Source: Propionicimonas paludicola (GTDB lineage: Bacteria > Actinomycetota > Actinomycetes > Propionibacteriales > Propionibacteriaceae). From it: 64,000 bases of DNA. The stretch covers positions 2,976,001-3,040,000 of the forward strand of contig NZ_PDJC01000001.1 in the NCBI RefSeq assembly GCF_002563675.1. The letters run 5' to 3'. A model generated the notes under the pieces. That model saw only the letters and a program-made list of their open reading frames with translations. It was not told where the DNA came from and did not search any database. Positions 34,752 through 43,349 of this stretch are shown here, one piece after another. Position 1 is the first letter of the stretch; every line of letters starts with the position of its first letter. Position numbers and translations under genes: made by a program.

Positions 34752-35981
34752 TCAGCCGGCCACCGCTGCCGGATCGTCGCTGGCCACCGCACGTCCCAGG
34801 ACGCGGGCCGAGGCGAAGGCGATGATCGCGGTCAGTGCGCCGAACACCGCCACCGAGTACAGGCCGAGCGAGTAGCCGCCCAGGTCGATCACATGGCCGG
34901 CCACCCCCGAGCCGATCGAGGCGCCGATCCCGATCCCGGTGCCCATCCAGGCCAGGCCTTCAGTGAGCCGGGCCGGGTGGACGAGCCGTTCGATCAGCGA
35001 GTTGCCGTTGATCAGGGTGGGCGCCACGGTGATGCCGACCAGCAGGCCCAAGGCCGCCAGCAGCCAGGTTGAGTTGGCCAGGCACAGAGCCATGGTGGCC
35101 GCGAACATGGCCGCGACCCCGATCAGGAACCGCCGCGGCAGCGGCGAGGCCCAGCGGCGCGCGCCGTAGTAGAAGCCGGCCATCGCCGAGGCCAGCGAGA
35201 ACACAGCCAGGATCAGGCCGGACGCCGGACGAGCGTTCCAGTCGGTGGCCGCAGCCACCACGCTCACGTCGATGGCCCCGAAGACGGTTCCGATCAGCAG
35301 GTTCACCGCGACCACTGCCCCAACCCCGGGAACCAGCAGGACGAGCTGTCGCCAGGCCGCGCCTTCGGGGGCCGCCGGACGATCCTGCACCGGCGGCTCG
35401 GTGGACCGCTGCGAGTAGAACCACTGCGCTCCGACCAGGCCGAGGATGATCGGGGCGATCAGGCCGGCGGCCGGATGGACGCCGGTGGACAGCGCGGTGG
35501 CCACCACCGGGCCGACCATGTAGGCCACCTCGTCCAGGGTGGACTCCAGAGAGAACGCCACGTGCAGTTGGTCGGGGTTGTCGGTGACATAGGACCAGCG
35601 GGCTCGCACCAACGCGCCGGGGGCACCACCGGTGGCCCCGGAAATCATCACCGGGGCGAACAGCGTCCACGCCGGTGCCTGCATCACGGCCAGCACCACG
35701 GTGACCGCCAGCGCGATGGCCGACAAGATGGCCGCCGGGTACATCACCCGGCGCTGCCCGAACCGGTCGACCAGGTTCGACAGCACAGCGGTGCCCAGCG
35801 CCCAGCAGACGGCATTCGCCGCAGTCACCGCACCGGCCAGGCCGTAGCTGCCGTAGATGGCCGAAACCATCAAGACCAGCCCGAGCCCCATCATCGCCCC
35901 GCCGGAGCGGGCGACAAGACCGGCCGCACAGAATCTGAGAGCGCCGGGAATGTTCAGAATCTCCCGATAAGCGCGCACCAT
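34752..35981 (-). CDS. MFS transporter
   Basis: A 409-residue major facilitator with 11-12 membrane helices and a motif-A-like loop (NLVDRFGQRRVMYP). No substrate can be read. I chose the ATG at 35981 (MVRAYREILNIPGALRF); an in-frame start at 36074 would add 31 residues of unlikely composition and overlap the divergent alcohol dehydrogenase. The family form (AYREIL..PGALRF at the N-terminus) is common in actinobacteria and usually annotated only as MFS transporter. Divergent from the alcohol dehydrogenase, 82 bp away. Confidence 0.85.
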   Translation of the reverse strand: MVRAYREILNIPGALRFCAAGLVARSGGAMMGLGLVLMVSAIYGSYGLAGAVTAANAVCWALGTAVLSNLVDRFGQRRVMYPAAILSAIALAVTVVLAVMQAPAWTLFAPVMISGATGGAPGALVRARWSYVTDNPDQLHVAFSLESTLDEVAYMVGPVVATALSTGVHPAAGLIAPIILGLVGAQWFYSQRSTEPPVQDRPAAPEGAAWRQLVLLVPGVGAVVAVNLLIGTVFGAIDVSVVAAATDWNARPASGLILAVFSLASAMAGFYYGARRWASPLPRRFLIGVAAMFAATMALCLANSTWLLAALGLLVGITVAPTLINGNSLIERLVHPARLTEGLAWMGTGIGIGASIGSGVAGHVIDLGGYSLGLYSVAVFGALTAIIAFASARVLGRAVASDDPAAVAG

Positions 35982-36063
35982 TCGAGTCTCGCACACCTGG
36001 CTGACACTTCGTTCCGGCGCGGGCAGCGTGGCCGGCGGCGTCCGGGCGTGGTGGACTGAAGCC

Positions 36064-37077
36064 ATGCGTTCCACCGTGATTCATGGGGCCGGCGACGTCC
36101 GGCTGGAGGACCGGCCCGACCCGGTGATCATCGAGCCGACCGACGCCATCGTGCGGACGGTCGCCACCTGCGTGTGCGGCTCCGACCTGTGGCGCTACCG
36201 CGGCATCGGGGACGTCCCCAAGCCGGTCGCCATCGGGCACGAGTACTGCGGGATCGTCGAGCAGATCGGATCGGCGGTGACCGGGGTCAGCGTCGGCCAG
36301 TTCGTCATCGGTGGCTTCTATCACTGCGACAACACCTGCCCCACCTGCCGCAAGGGCGCCCAGGCCAACTGCCCCAACGGCGGTGCCTACGACGGCTGCC
36401 AGGCCGAGCTGATCCGGATCCCGAACGCGGACGGCACCCTGGTGGCTACCCCTGAACTGCCTGATGAATCGCAGATCGCCGACCTGCTCACCCTGTCGGA
36501 TGTGATGGGCACCGGCTGGCACGCCGCGGTCTCGGCCGGTGTCGGTCCGGGGATGAGCGTGGCCGTGGTCGGGGACGGCGCCGTCGGCCTGTGCGCGGTG
36601 CTGGCCGCCGCCCAGTTGGGCGCTGAGCAGGTGATCGCCATGAGCCGCCACGAGGCCCGCCAGCAGCTGGCCATCGAGTTCGGTGCCACCTCGGTCATAG
36701 CCGAACGGGACGAGGCTGGCGCGGCCAAGGTCCGCGAACTCACCGAGGGGATCGGCGCGGACGCCGTCCTGGAGTGCGTCGGCACCGAGCAGGCCCGGTT
36801 GCAGGCGCTGGCCTGCGCTCGTCCGGGAGCCACCATCGGGACGGTCGGGCTGCCGCACGGCGAACTGCCGGCCGCCCAACTGTTCTGGCGCAATGTCGGG
36901 CTGGCCGGTGGACCGGCCCCGGTCCGGGCCTACCTGCCGGCACTGATGGAGCTCGTCCTGGCCGGACGAATCCACCCCGGCAAGGTCTTCGACCTCGAGT
37001 TGCCGCTGGCCGAGGTGGCAGAGGCCTACGCCGCCATGGACTCCCGGCGGGCCATCAAGGTGCTGCTGCGTCCCTGA
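36064..37077 (+). CDS. Zinc-dependent alcohol dehydrogenase family protein
   Basis: A 337-residue medium-chain dehydrogenase. The catalytic zinc region has CVCGSDLW and GHEYCG. The structural-zinc loop is CDNTCPTCRKGAQANC. The Rossmann segment VAVVGDGAVGLCAVLAA marks NAD(P) binding. This subgroup (often annotated zinc-dependent alcohol dehydrogenase) oxidises or reduces small alcohols/aldehydes; substrate uncertain. The ATG at 36064 is preferred; the frame from 36028 overlaps the opposite gene's promoter. Divergent from the MFS gene. Confidence 0.9.
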   Translation: MRSTVIHGAGDVRLEDRPDPVIIEPTDAIVRTVATCVCGSDLWRYRGIGDVPKPVAIGHEYCGIVEQIGSAVTGVSVGQFVIGGFYHCDNTCPTCRKGAQANCPNGGAYDGCQAELIRIPNADGTLVATPELPDESQIADLLTLSDVMGTGWHAAVSAGVGPGMSVAVVGDGAVGLCAVLAAAQLGAEQVIAMSRHEARQQLAIEFGATSVIAERDEAGAAKVRELTEGIGADAVLECVGTEQARLQALACARPGATIGTVGLPHGELPAAQLFWRNVGLAGGPAPVRAYLPALMELVLAGRIHPGKVFDLELPLAEVAEAYAAMDSRRAIKVLLRP

Positions 37078-37132
37078 CGTCGGAGACCGAGTAGCGTCCG
37101 AGCCGGACGCGCAACCAGGAACGAGGACGCCG

Positions 37133-37627
37133 ATGAGTGATCCACTCGACTGCGGCTTCGACGTGGACGGACGCTGGTTTCGCTACCGCGCGGCGGCCAT
37201 CATCCTGGACGGCGACCGGGTGCTGATGGCTCGCAACGAGGTCGAGCCTTACTTCTACTCGATCGGCGGCGGCGTCCATCACGGCGAGACCGCTGCTGAC
37301 GCGGTGCGCCGTGAGGTGTGTGAGGAGACCGGGGTCGCCCTGGAGATCGAGCGGCTGGCTTTCGTCCACGAGAACTTCTTCAACGGCGACTCGACCACCT
37401 CGCTGGCCGGACGCGACTGCCACGAACTCACCTTCTACTTCCTGATGAAGGCCGGGCCGGGCATCGTCCTGGACGGGATCAGCACGGTCTTCGACGGGGT
37501 CCGTGAGTGGCTGGAATGGGTGCCACTGGCCGAGTTCGGACGAGACCGCCCGGCCTATCCGAGCTTCTTCGCCACCGAGTTGCCGCAACTGGGCGATCAG
37601 CCGAAGTGGATCATCACTCGCAGCTGA
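37133..37627 (+). CDS. NUDIX hydrolase
   Basis: A 164-residue pyrophosphohydrolase with a complete Nudix box: GGGVHHGETAADAVRREVCEETGV fits G-x5-E-x7-REU-x-EE-x-G-U (in two overlapping parts). The remaining fold (VLMARNEVEPYFYSIGGG) is typical. It may clean up oxidised nucleotides or other nucleoside diphosphates linked to another moiety. The ATG has ACGAGG upstream. No operon partner is clear. Confidence 0.92.
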   Translation: MSDPLDCGFDVDGRWFRYRAAAIILDGDRVLMARNEVEPYFYSIGGGVHHGETAADAVRREVCEETGVALEIERLAFVHENFFNGDSTTSLAGRDCHELTFYFLMKAGPGIVLDGISTVFDGVREWLEWVPLAEFGRDRPAYPSFFATELPQLGDQPKWIITRS

Positions 37628-37676
37628 GCCGGCGGGTGTGGTGTGGCCGGGGGTGCTCCGGGTTACCCTGACTGGC

Positions 37677-38279
37677 GTGAGTGAAGTCCCGCGTCCGCAT
37701 CGGCCGAGCTATCGGGAGCCGTCCGCCTTGGAGGCGATCGGTGAGCGTTCCGACCCGATCGCCGCGCTGCATGCCGCCCACGAGACGGCCGCAGTCCTGG
37801 TGAAGGTCGGACGAGCCAACGCCGATCCGGCGGCCACGGACCGACTGGTGGCGATCACCGACGAGATCGGGCTGGACACCCTGGCCGAGCTCTGGTCGGC
37901 CCGTCCGGCACGGTCGCTGCCGGGTGCGTTGTGGCGGCTGTACCTGCTGCGCGAGTGGGTGGCCACCGACGCCATGGGCGTGGCAAGGGAGTATGCGGCC
38001 GGCGTCCGCTTCACCGAGGTGAACCACGTGGTCGCCGGGGCCGAACCGCCCGGCCCGGACGAAGTGCGTCGGGTCGCCGAGGAGATCCTGCGCGGCGTGT
38101 TCGCCGGGGATCTCGCGGTCGCTCTGGAGCGCGCCGCCGCCTTCTGCCTTGTCGTTTCCGCCGGACGTGCGGACGTCACCGCCGGCACCCGGGCCGTGGC
38201 CCAGGCTCTGCGGCTGCAGGACATGGCCGCCGACCTCACCGCCTGCGCCAAGCTGTGGCGCGAGGACCGGCTGGCCTGA
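37677..38279 (+). CDS. Conserved hypothetical protein, helical
   Basis: A 200-residue protein I do not recognise by function. It is rich in alanine, arginine and glutamate and looks mostly alpha-helical, with no signal peptide or membrane segment. The chosen GTG at 37677 lies 7 nt after a TACCCT box and has no ribosome site, a pattern of leaderless transcripts here; a longer in-frame extension to 37503 overlaps the NUDIX gene and is unlikely. Compositional bias across the frame supports coding. Neighbours give no hint. Confidence 0.7.
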   Translation: MSEVPRPHRPSYREPSALEAIGERSDPIAALHAAHETAAVLVKVGRANADPAATDRLVAITDEIGLDTLAELWSARPARSLPGALWRLYLLREWVATDAMGVAREYAAGVRFTEVNHVVAGAEPPGPDEVRRVAEEILRGVFAGDLAVALERAAAFCLVVSAGRADVTAGTRAVAQALRLQDMAADLTACAKLWREDRLA

Positions 38280-38340
38280 GGCCCGGAGGCTGACGGCTTC
38301 GTCCGCGTGGACCACGGCGCGTCATCGCGCGGCGAGATGT

Positions 38341-38369
38341 TTGGTGAAGTGACCGGCACGACCTATCCT
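38341..38369 (+). promoter_or_regulatory. Sigma-70-type promoter for the candidate ncRNA
   Basis: TTGGTG (38341-38346) and TATCCT (38364-38369) are separated by exactly 17 bp. Transcription would begin near the G-run at 38374-38376, where the folded RNA region begins. The next gene starts 150 bp further on with its own TAGCGT box. Confidence 0.6.
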
Positions 38370-38373
38370 CATA

Positions 38374-38456
38374 GGGCGTCGGGCCGCGGTAGCCCCGGGC
38401 TCCAACTTTCGCCGCTTCGAGCGGCCACGCGCCGAGAGGCGCTCCCGGCCCGACGC
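38374..38456 (+). ncRNA. Candidate structured small RNA, four-helix cloverleaf
   Basis: The region folds into an 11-bp closing stem, 38376-38386 (GCGTCGGGCCG) with 38446-38456, around three hairpins: 38388-38403 (bulged, GG-AGCC/GGCT-CC), 38411-38425 (GCCGC-TTCGA-GCGGC) and 38429-38442 (GCGCC-GAGA-GGCGC, a GNRA tetraloop). A well-spaced promoter lies just upstream. It is not a tRNA: no T-loop, anticodon arm or 7-bp acceptor. I cannot match it to a known RNA family by eye. No T-tract ends it, so the 3' boundary is unsure. Confidence 0.45.
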
Positions 38457-38518
38457 ACTTACTCCGCAGATTCCCCGAATCCACCGCCGCACGCGTGGGT
38501 CCGGATTAGCGTGATTCC

Positions 38519-38989
38519 ATGCGGACGGTCGCCAAGCTCACCTGCACAGCGTTCCTGATGGTGGCGTTGTCCGGCTGCAGCCTGGCGCCGTATCTGGAGG
38601 AACACGACCCGTCCCTCGATCGGACGATTCAGGCCGCTGAACCGTCCGAGGAGCCCAGTCCGACCACCACCCCCGACTTCACCTGCAAGGACGTCCCGGC
38701 CGCGGTGCTTCACGATGTCGAGCGGATCGGGAACGTGGGCGGAGGAGTGCGGTTCCGCAACGCCCAGATGGTGCCGGCCGGCGACCAGTGGTGGGCGGTG
38801 GCGGTACGCGTGTGGGTGGATCCGTACTCGGATATCGATCCGGACTCCTACGGTGGAGGGACGGTCCAGGTCTACATCACCAACGCCCCGTCCCACCCGG
38901 ATCGGCTGCTGGGATCGACCGACCGGTCTGCGCCATTTGCCAGCCAGGCGAAGGACGCCGCGCGGCGATGCGTCGAGAAACTCGGTTGA
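38519..38989 (+). CDS. Small lipoprotein of unknown function
   Basis: A 156-residue lipoprotein: signal segment with lipobox LSGC near residue 20, a short acidic/proline linker (EEPSPTTTP), then a compact domain with two cysteines (C60-type and C-terminal CVEKLG) and WWAVAVRVWVDP. No family recognised. The ATG at 38519 is 6 nt after TAGCGT and has no ribosome site, so it is probably leaderless. The structured RNA upstream could be an independent transcript. Confidence 0.75.
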   Translation: MRTVAKLTCTAFLMVALSGCSLAPYLEEHDPSLDRTIQAAEPSEEPSPTTTPDFTCKDVPAAVLHDVERIGNVGGGVRFRNAQMVPAGDQWWAVAVRVWVDPYSDIDPDSYGGGTVQVYITNAPSHPDRLLGSTDRSAPFASQAKDAARRCVEKLG

Positions 38990-39052
38990 GTGAACTCAAT
39001 GACGAGGCGAGCTAAGGGCTGAGCGGGCCGGCGGGAGGAACGCGAGGCCCGC

Positions 39053-39664
39053 TCAACGGCTGAAGGCGACTCCCAGACCCAGCACGACGACCACGGCCGA
39101 GCCGATCACGCCGAGCCAGGTGGACGCACGCTCCGGCAGGACGGCCTTGGCGCCGCTGCTGACTAGCGCCAGGCCCAGTTGCCACGACAGTGAGGCCAGC
39201 CCGGCCCCGACGGTGAAGGCGATCCCGCCCCACGGCCCACCGGTGTCGGGAAGCGCGCTGGCCAGAGCCAGAAAGTAGATCAGGGTGGCCGGATTGATGG
39301 CGGTCAGCCCGAAGAACTTCAGGTAGGCCGAACGTCCAGTACTGGCGGTGGGTGCAGCCTCGCCGCGCGGCTTGCGCAGGGCGAGTAGCTGCTGGATGCC
39401 CAGGATGACCAGGACGGCCCCGGCCAGGTAGCGCGGCCAGACACCCCAGGAGCGGATCACCGGAGCAGCGGCGGCGCCGGCCACGATCGCGGCCGTGCAG
39501 TACAGGGTGTCGATGGTGGCCACCCCTGCGGCTCCGGCGACGGCCGCTCGCCGCCCGTTCAGCATGCCTTCGCGCAGCAGGAGGACGCCGATCGCACCCA
39601 GCGGCATGGCGATGGCAAACCCGGCGGCCACGCCGGCCAGGGCTGAGGCAGTCACCGGATCCAT
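39053..39664 (-). CDS. LysE family amino-acid exporter
   Basis: A 203-residue membrane protein with about six helices. The N-terminal GFAIAMPLGAIGVLLLREG and INPATLIYFLALAS are typical of LysE/RhtB exporters, which pump out basic amino acids or homoserine-like solutes. The substrate is not fixed by the sequence. It is divergent from an Lrp/AsnC regulator, 70 bp away, a classic exporter-regulator arrangement. The promoter seems shared. Confidence 0.9.
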   Translation of the reverse strand: MDPVTASALAGVAAGFAIAMPLGAIGVLLLREGMLNGRRAAVAGAAGVATIDTLYCTAAIVAGAAAAPVIRSWGVWPRYLAGAVLVILGIQQLLALRKPRGEAAPTASTGRSAYLKFFGLTAINPATLIYFLALASALPDTGGPWGGIAFTVGAGLASLSWQLGLALVSSGAKAVLPERASTWLGVIGSAVVVVLGLGVAFSR

Positions 39665-39734
39665 GGCAGAAGTCTGAGGGGGTCACCGCCTGCGCTCCTG
39701 CGCATTTCGAAGCGTGACCGTAGAGTTGTCCATC

Positions 39735-40160
39735 ATGGAACCATTGGATGAGGAAATTCTCGGTCTTCTACAGCGAAATGCGAGGCGCTCGCTGTCGGAT
39801 GTCGCCCGTCAGATCGGGCTGAGCTCGAATGCCGTGGCGGCCCGCGTCCGTCGGCTCGAGGCGGACGGGGTGATCCTCGGCTACACGATCATCACCGATG
39901 CCGACCGGGCCCAGCCGTCCCGCGGCCTGGAGGTGTTCATCGACGTCCGGCTGGGCGAGGCGACCGACGGCGAGCAGTTCCTGGCCGCGATAGAGCCGGT
40001 CCGCCAGATCGTCGACGCCGCCCACGTCACCGGCCCCTACGACTACCTGCTGCACGCCCGGGTGCCCGACACCGCGGCCCTGGACGGTCTGCTGAAGCAT
40101 CTGAAGAAGGCCTGCGGGGTCGTCCAGACCCAGACCCGGGTCGCTCTCCGCTCTCGCTGA
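39735..40160 (+). CDS. Lrp/AsnC family transcriptional regulator
   Basis: A 141-residue regulator: N-terminal HTH (LDEEILGLLQRNARRSLSDVARQIGLSSNAVAARVRRLE in parts) and C-terminal RAM ligand-binding domain (GLEVFIDVRL, VTGPYDYLLHARV). Such proteins bind amino acids; here the likely target is the divergent LysE exporter. I choose the ATG at 39735, 8 nt after TAGAGT, which suggests a leaderless mRNA; a GTG at 39714 would add seven residues. Confidence 0.9.
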   Translation: MEPLDEEILGLLQRNARRSLSDVARQIGLSSNAVAARVRRLEADGVILGYTIITDADRAQPSRGLEVFIDVRLGEATDGEQFLAAIEPVRQIVDAAHVTGPYDYLLHARVPDTAALDGLLKHLKKACGVVQTQTRVALRSR

Positions 40161-40172
40161 GCGCGCCGCTGT

Positions 40173-40234
40173 GGACGGGACGGGAACCGTCCCCGGGATG
40201 ACCGTGACGAGGGTGGGCGGTACTGGAACCGTCC
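40173..40234. repeat. GGACGGT...ACCGTCC palindrome doublet (locus 2)
   Basis: Two related 20-bp palindromes, at 40173-40192 (GGACGGGACGGGAACCGTCC) and 40215-40234 (GGGCGGTACTGGAACCGTCC), spaced 42 bp, nearly the same as the 43 bp at locus 1. They lie between the Lrp gene and the PTS leader. Confidence 0.7.
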
Positions 40235-40314
40235 CCGCTGTTCGGGCTGCGACAAGGCAATGTGCGCGGGCGGCTGGACGGGTGTTAGCCTCATGGCAGA
40301 GCTTCGGCTCTACA

Positions 40315-40342
40315 GGATTGTTACCCGCAAGGGGCAAGACCT
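40315..40342 (+). promoter_or_regulatory. RAT site (ribonucleic antiterminator) for BglG-type regulator
   Basis: GGATTGTTACCCGCAAGGGG followed by CAAGACCT is a close match to the RAT consensus bound by BglG/LicT/SacY antiterminators. It overlaps the left arm of the terminator at 40337-40375, so that binding would prevent that terminator from forming. The regulator gene itself lies downstream of the PTS gene. Confidence 0.88.
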
Positions 40343-40375
40343 GAGATGCACTGATGTGCGTCTCGGGTCTTTTTT
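40337..40375 (+). terminator. Leader terminator controlled by the RAT site
   Basis: A 15-bp stem (AGACCTGAGATGCAC with GTGCGTCTCGGGTCT, 4-nt loop, two wobble pairs) followed by a run of T (40370-40375). The first seven bases overlap the RAT. It ends about 45 nt before the PTS start codon, so it acts as a conditional attenuator. Confidence 0.92.
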
Positions 40376-40418
40376 CATTTTCTGGCCCGTTCGAGGGCCC
40401 GGTAGACAGGGAATGACG

Positions 40419-42437
40419 ATGGCGTCTACAACGACGGACACAGCCGCCCAGATCGTTGCCAAGGTCGGTGGACCGAGCAACATCGTGAGCCTCACCCATT
40501 GCGCGACCCGGCTTCGCTTCGAACTGAAGGATGCCGGCAAGGTCGACGCAGCAGCGTTGGACAAGATCCCCGGAGTGATGGGCACCGTGCCCCAGTCCGG
40601 CGACCGCTACCAGGTGGTGATCGGCGGTGCCGTCCAGAGCACCTACAACCAGATCATGAACCTGTCGGAGATGTCCGGGGTTTCCAAGGGCCTGTCCGAC
40701 GCGGACGTGAAGGCCGCGGCCCGGGCCAAGGCGCGGGGCAAGTTCGCCTGGCTGGACGCCTTCTTCGAGTACCTGTCGGACTCGTTCCGTCCGCTGCTGG
40801 GCGTGCTGCTCGGCGCCTCGCTGATCATCGCCTTCGCCGCGGTCCTGGACGCCCTGGGTGTGGTCGACTTCCGGGCCGCCGACAAGTCGGCGTCCTGGGT
40901 GTTCGTGGACGCCATGTGGCGCGCGGTCTTCTACTTCCTGCCGATCATGGTCGCCTACAACGCGGCCAAGAAGCTGAACATCGACCCGTGGGTCGGGGCG
41001 ACGGTGATGGGCGCGGTGATGACGCCGGAGTTCATCAGCCTGTCCAACACCACCCGGTTCCCGGACACGATCTGCACCCCCAGCCCGATCGCCGGGGCCG
41101 ACCCGACCTGCGTGGCGCAGATCTTCGGACTGCCCATGCAGCTCAATGGCTACGGCGGCCAGGTCTTCGTGCCGCTGATCATGGTCGCCGTGCTGGCCCT
41201 GGTCTACAAGGCGCTGAAGCGGATCTTCCCGGCCAACATCCAGATGGTGTTCGTCCCGTTCTTCTCGATGATCGTGATGATCCCGGTGACCGCTTTCCTG
41301 ATCGGCCCGCTCGGCATCTGGATCGGCACCGGCCTGGGCACTGGGCTCTCCTGGTTGAACACCTCGGCTCCGCTGGTCTTCGCGGTCATCATCCCGATGC
41401 TCTACCCGTTCCTGGTGCCGCTGGGCCTGCACTGGCCGCTGAACGCACTGATGCTGGCCAACATCCAGACCCTGGGCTACGACTTCATCCAGGGCCCGAT
41501 GGGCTCGTGGAACTTCGCCTGCTTCGGTGCCACCGCCGGCGTGCTCGTCCTGGCTATCCGCAACCGCAACGTCGAAATGCGTGAGGTCGCCACCGGTGCC
41601 CTGGCCGCCGGCCTGCTGGGCGGCATCTCCGAGCCGTCCCTGTATGGCATTCACTTGCGCTACAAGCGGATCTACCCGCGGATGCTGGTCGGCTGTGCGG
41701 TCGGTGGCCTGACCACCGGCCTGCTCGGTGGGGTCACCACCAACGCCTTCGCCTTCACCTCGCTGCTGACCATTCCGGTCTTCGAGCCGATGTGGCGCTA
41801 CGGCCTGGCCATCACTCTGGCCTTCTTCACGGCCATGATCTTGGTGATCGTCTCCGACTACCGCACCCCCGAGCAGAAGGCGCAGGACGAGGCCGATCGC
41901 GCCCAGGCCGATGCCGATCTCGCTCTCGAGGCCGCTCGCACCGCCACGGACGTCCCGGCTGCCGCCGCAGCGGCCACCGGCCCGACCTCGGTGCTCGGTG
42001 CACCGGTGGCCGGTCAGGTGATCCCGCTCACCGAGGTCGCCGACAAGGTGTTCGCCTCGAAGGCACTGGGTGAAGGGGTCGGCATCGTCCCCGCCAACGG
42101 ACGTGTGGTCGCCCCGGTCAGCGGCGTCCTAGTTACCGTCCCCGACAGCGGACACGCCTTCGGGATCCGCACCGATGACGGGGTCGAGGTGCTCGTCCAT
42201 GTCGGCATCGACACCGTCCGGCTGGAGGGCAAGGGCTTCGACGTCAAGGTCGCCAAGGACCAGCGAGTCAGTGCCGGGGACGTCCTGGCCGACGTCGACC
42301 TGGATGCGATCCGGGGCGCCGGCTACGACGCCACGACCGTGGTCGTGGTGATCAACACCCTGACCCTGAGCTCGGTCACCCCCCGTCCTGCCGTCGCGGT
42401 CAGCCTCGGCGATCCGGTGATTGACCTGGTCATCTGA
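40419..42437 (+). CDS. PTS beta-glucoside-type transporter, EIIBCA
   Basis: A 672-residue phosphotransferase permease with domains in the order IIB-IIC-IIA. IIB (residues 1-85) has its phosphorylated C28 in SLTHCATRLRF. IIC (about 100-490) is the membrane channel with the LHWPLNALMLANIQ and GISEPSLYGIHLRYKRIYP motifs of the glucose/beta-glucoside superfamily. An alanine-rich linker leads to IIA (about 560-672) with histidines in DSGHAF and VLVHVGIDT. Sugar unknown: beta-glucoside, sucrose or trehalose are options. I use ATG 40419, which has AGGGA 6 nt before it. No phospho-glycosidase gene follows. Controlled by the RAT/terminator. Confidence 0.93.
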   Translation: MASTTTDTAAQIVAKVGGPSNIVSLTHCATRLRFELKDAGKVDAAALDKIPGVMGTVPQSGDRYQVVIGGAVQSTYNQIMNLSEMSGVSKGLSDADVKAAARAKARGKFAWLDAFFEYLSDSFRPLLGVLLGASLIIAFAAVLDALGVVDFRAADKSASWVFVDAMWRAVFYFLPIMVAYNAAKKLNIDPWVGATVMGAVMTPEFISLSNTTRFPDTICTPSPIAGADPTCVAQIFGLPMQLNGYGGQVFVPLIMVAVLALVYKALKRIFPANIQMVFVPFFSMIVMIPVTAFLIGPLGIWIGTGLGTGLSWLNTSAPLVFAVIIPMLYPFLVPLGLHWPLNALMLANIQTLGYDFIQGPMGSWNFACFGATAGVLVLAIRNRNVEMREVATGALAAGLLGGISEPSLYGIHLRYKRIYPRMLVGCAVGGLTTGLLGGVTTNAFAFTSLLTIPVFEPMWRYGLAITLAFFTAMILVIVSDYRTPEQKAQDEADRAQADADLALEAARTATDVPAAAAAATGPTSVLGAPVAGQVIPLTEVADKVFASKALGEGVGIVPANGRVVAPVSGVLVTVPDSGHAFGIRTDDGVEVLVHVGIDTVRLEGKGFDVKVAKDQRVSAGDVLADVDLDAIRGAGYDATTVVVVINTLTLSSVTPRPAVAVSLGDPVIDLVI

Positions 42438-42483
42438 ATCGAGGACAGTGGGATCGCCGTGACCCCTCCGACCCGGGACTGAG

Positions 42484-43317
42484 ATGGAGATCGCCAGAAT
42501 CTTCAACAACAACGTCGTCCTTGCCGTGGACGACGCTGGCCGCGAGGTCATCCTGACCGGCCGTGGTCTGGGCTTCCAGACCCGGCCGGGTCAGCCGGTC
42601 AATGACGCCCTGGTGGTGCGGACGTTCGTGCCCACCGACGGGCGTGACCCCGATCATCTGGCCGAGTTGATGGCCGGCATCGCCCCGGAGTATGTCTCGC
42701 TGGTGGGCGAGGCGCTGACCCAGATCGGGGCCAGCAAGCTGGCCGACAACCCGGCCCTGGTGGTGGCTCTGTCCGACCACGTCAGCTACGCGTTGCGCCG
42801 GGCTGCAATCGGGCTGAACCTGGAGTACCCGCTGCTGGCCGAGGTGCAGCACCTCTATGCCGAGGAGTATCGGCAGGCGCAGCAGCTGCTGGCCGCCATC
42901 AACGCCCGCAGCAGCACCCAGCTGCCCGCAGAAGAGGCGGTCGGTCTGGCATTGCACCTGGTGAACGCCAGTTTCACCACCGGGGATCTCTCGTACACCT
43001 ACAAGATGACCGGGGTCATCCAGCAGCTGGTCACGGTGATCGAGCAGGCTTTCGGAGTGGTGCTGCCCAGCGGCAGCGTCTCGGTGGGGCGGTTCATCAC
43101 CCACCTGCGCTACCTGTTCGTCCGGATCCAGCAGCACACCCAGCTGTCGGAGAACCACTCGGCCATCGGCCAGGCGATCCGGGACAGCTACCCGCAGGCG
43201 GCGGAGTGTGCGCAGCGGCTGGCCTCGATCCTTGAGCTTCGGCTCGGCGAGGCCCTCACCGACGACGAGGTGTCCTACCTGGCCCTGCACGTGGCCCGGG
43301 TCACCACCGACGCCTGA
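42484..43317 (+). CDS. BglG/LicT family transcription antiterminator
   Basis: A 277-residue RNA-binding antiterminator: N-terminal CAT domain (IARIFNNNVVLAVDDAGRE) that binds RAT hairpins, then two PTS-regulation domains. PRD1 (about 65-170) and PRD2 (about 170-277) carry conserved histidines, for example in LSDHVSYALRR, GLALHLVNA, FITHLRYLF and ALHVARVT, that are phosphorylated by PTS proteins. Cotranscribed with the PTS gene, 46 bp upstream. It most likely acts on the RAT at 40315-40342, giving sugar-induced autoregulation. Confidence 0.93.
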   Translation: MEIARIFNNNVVLAVDDAGREVILTGRGLGFQTRPGQPVNDALVVRTFVPTDGRDPDHLAELMAGIAPEYVSLVGEALTQIGASKLADNPALVVALSDHVSYALRRAAIGLNLEYPLLAEVQHLYAEEYRQAQQLLAAINARSSTQLPAEEAVGLALHLVNASFTTGDLSYTYKMTGVIQQLVTVIEQAFGVVLPSGSVSVGRFITHLRYLFVRIQQHTQLSENHSAIGQAIRDSYPQAAECAQRLASILELRLGEALTDDEVSYLALHVARVTTDA

Positions 43318-43349
43318 GTCTCGGAGCCTCGTCGCCGAGCTTGCGGATC

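Noticed and set aside
38376-38456. tRNA or tmRNA in the cloverleaf RNA
   Set aside because: The closing stem is 11 bp, the loops are wrong in size and there is no CCA end or tag frame.
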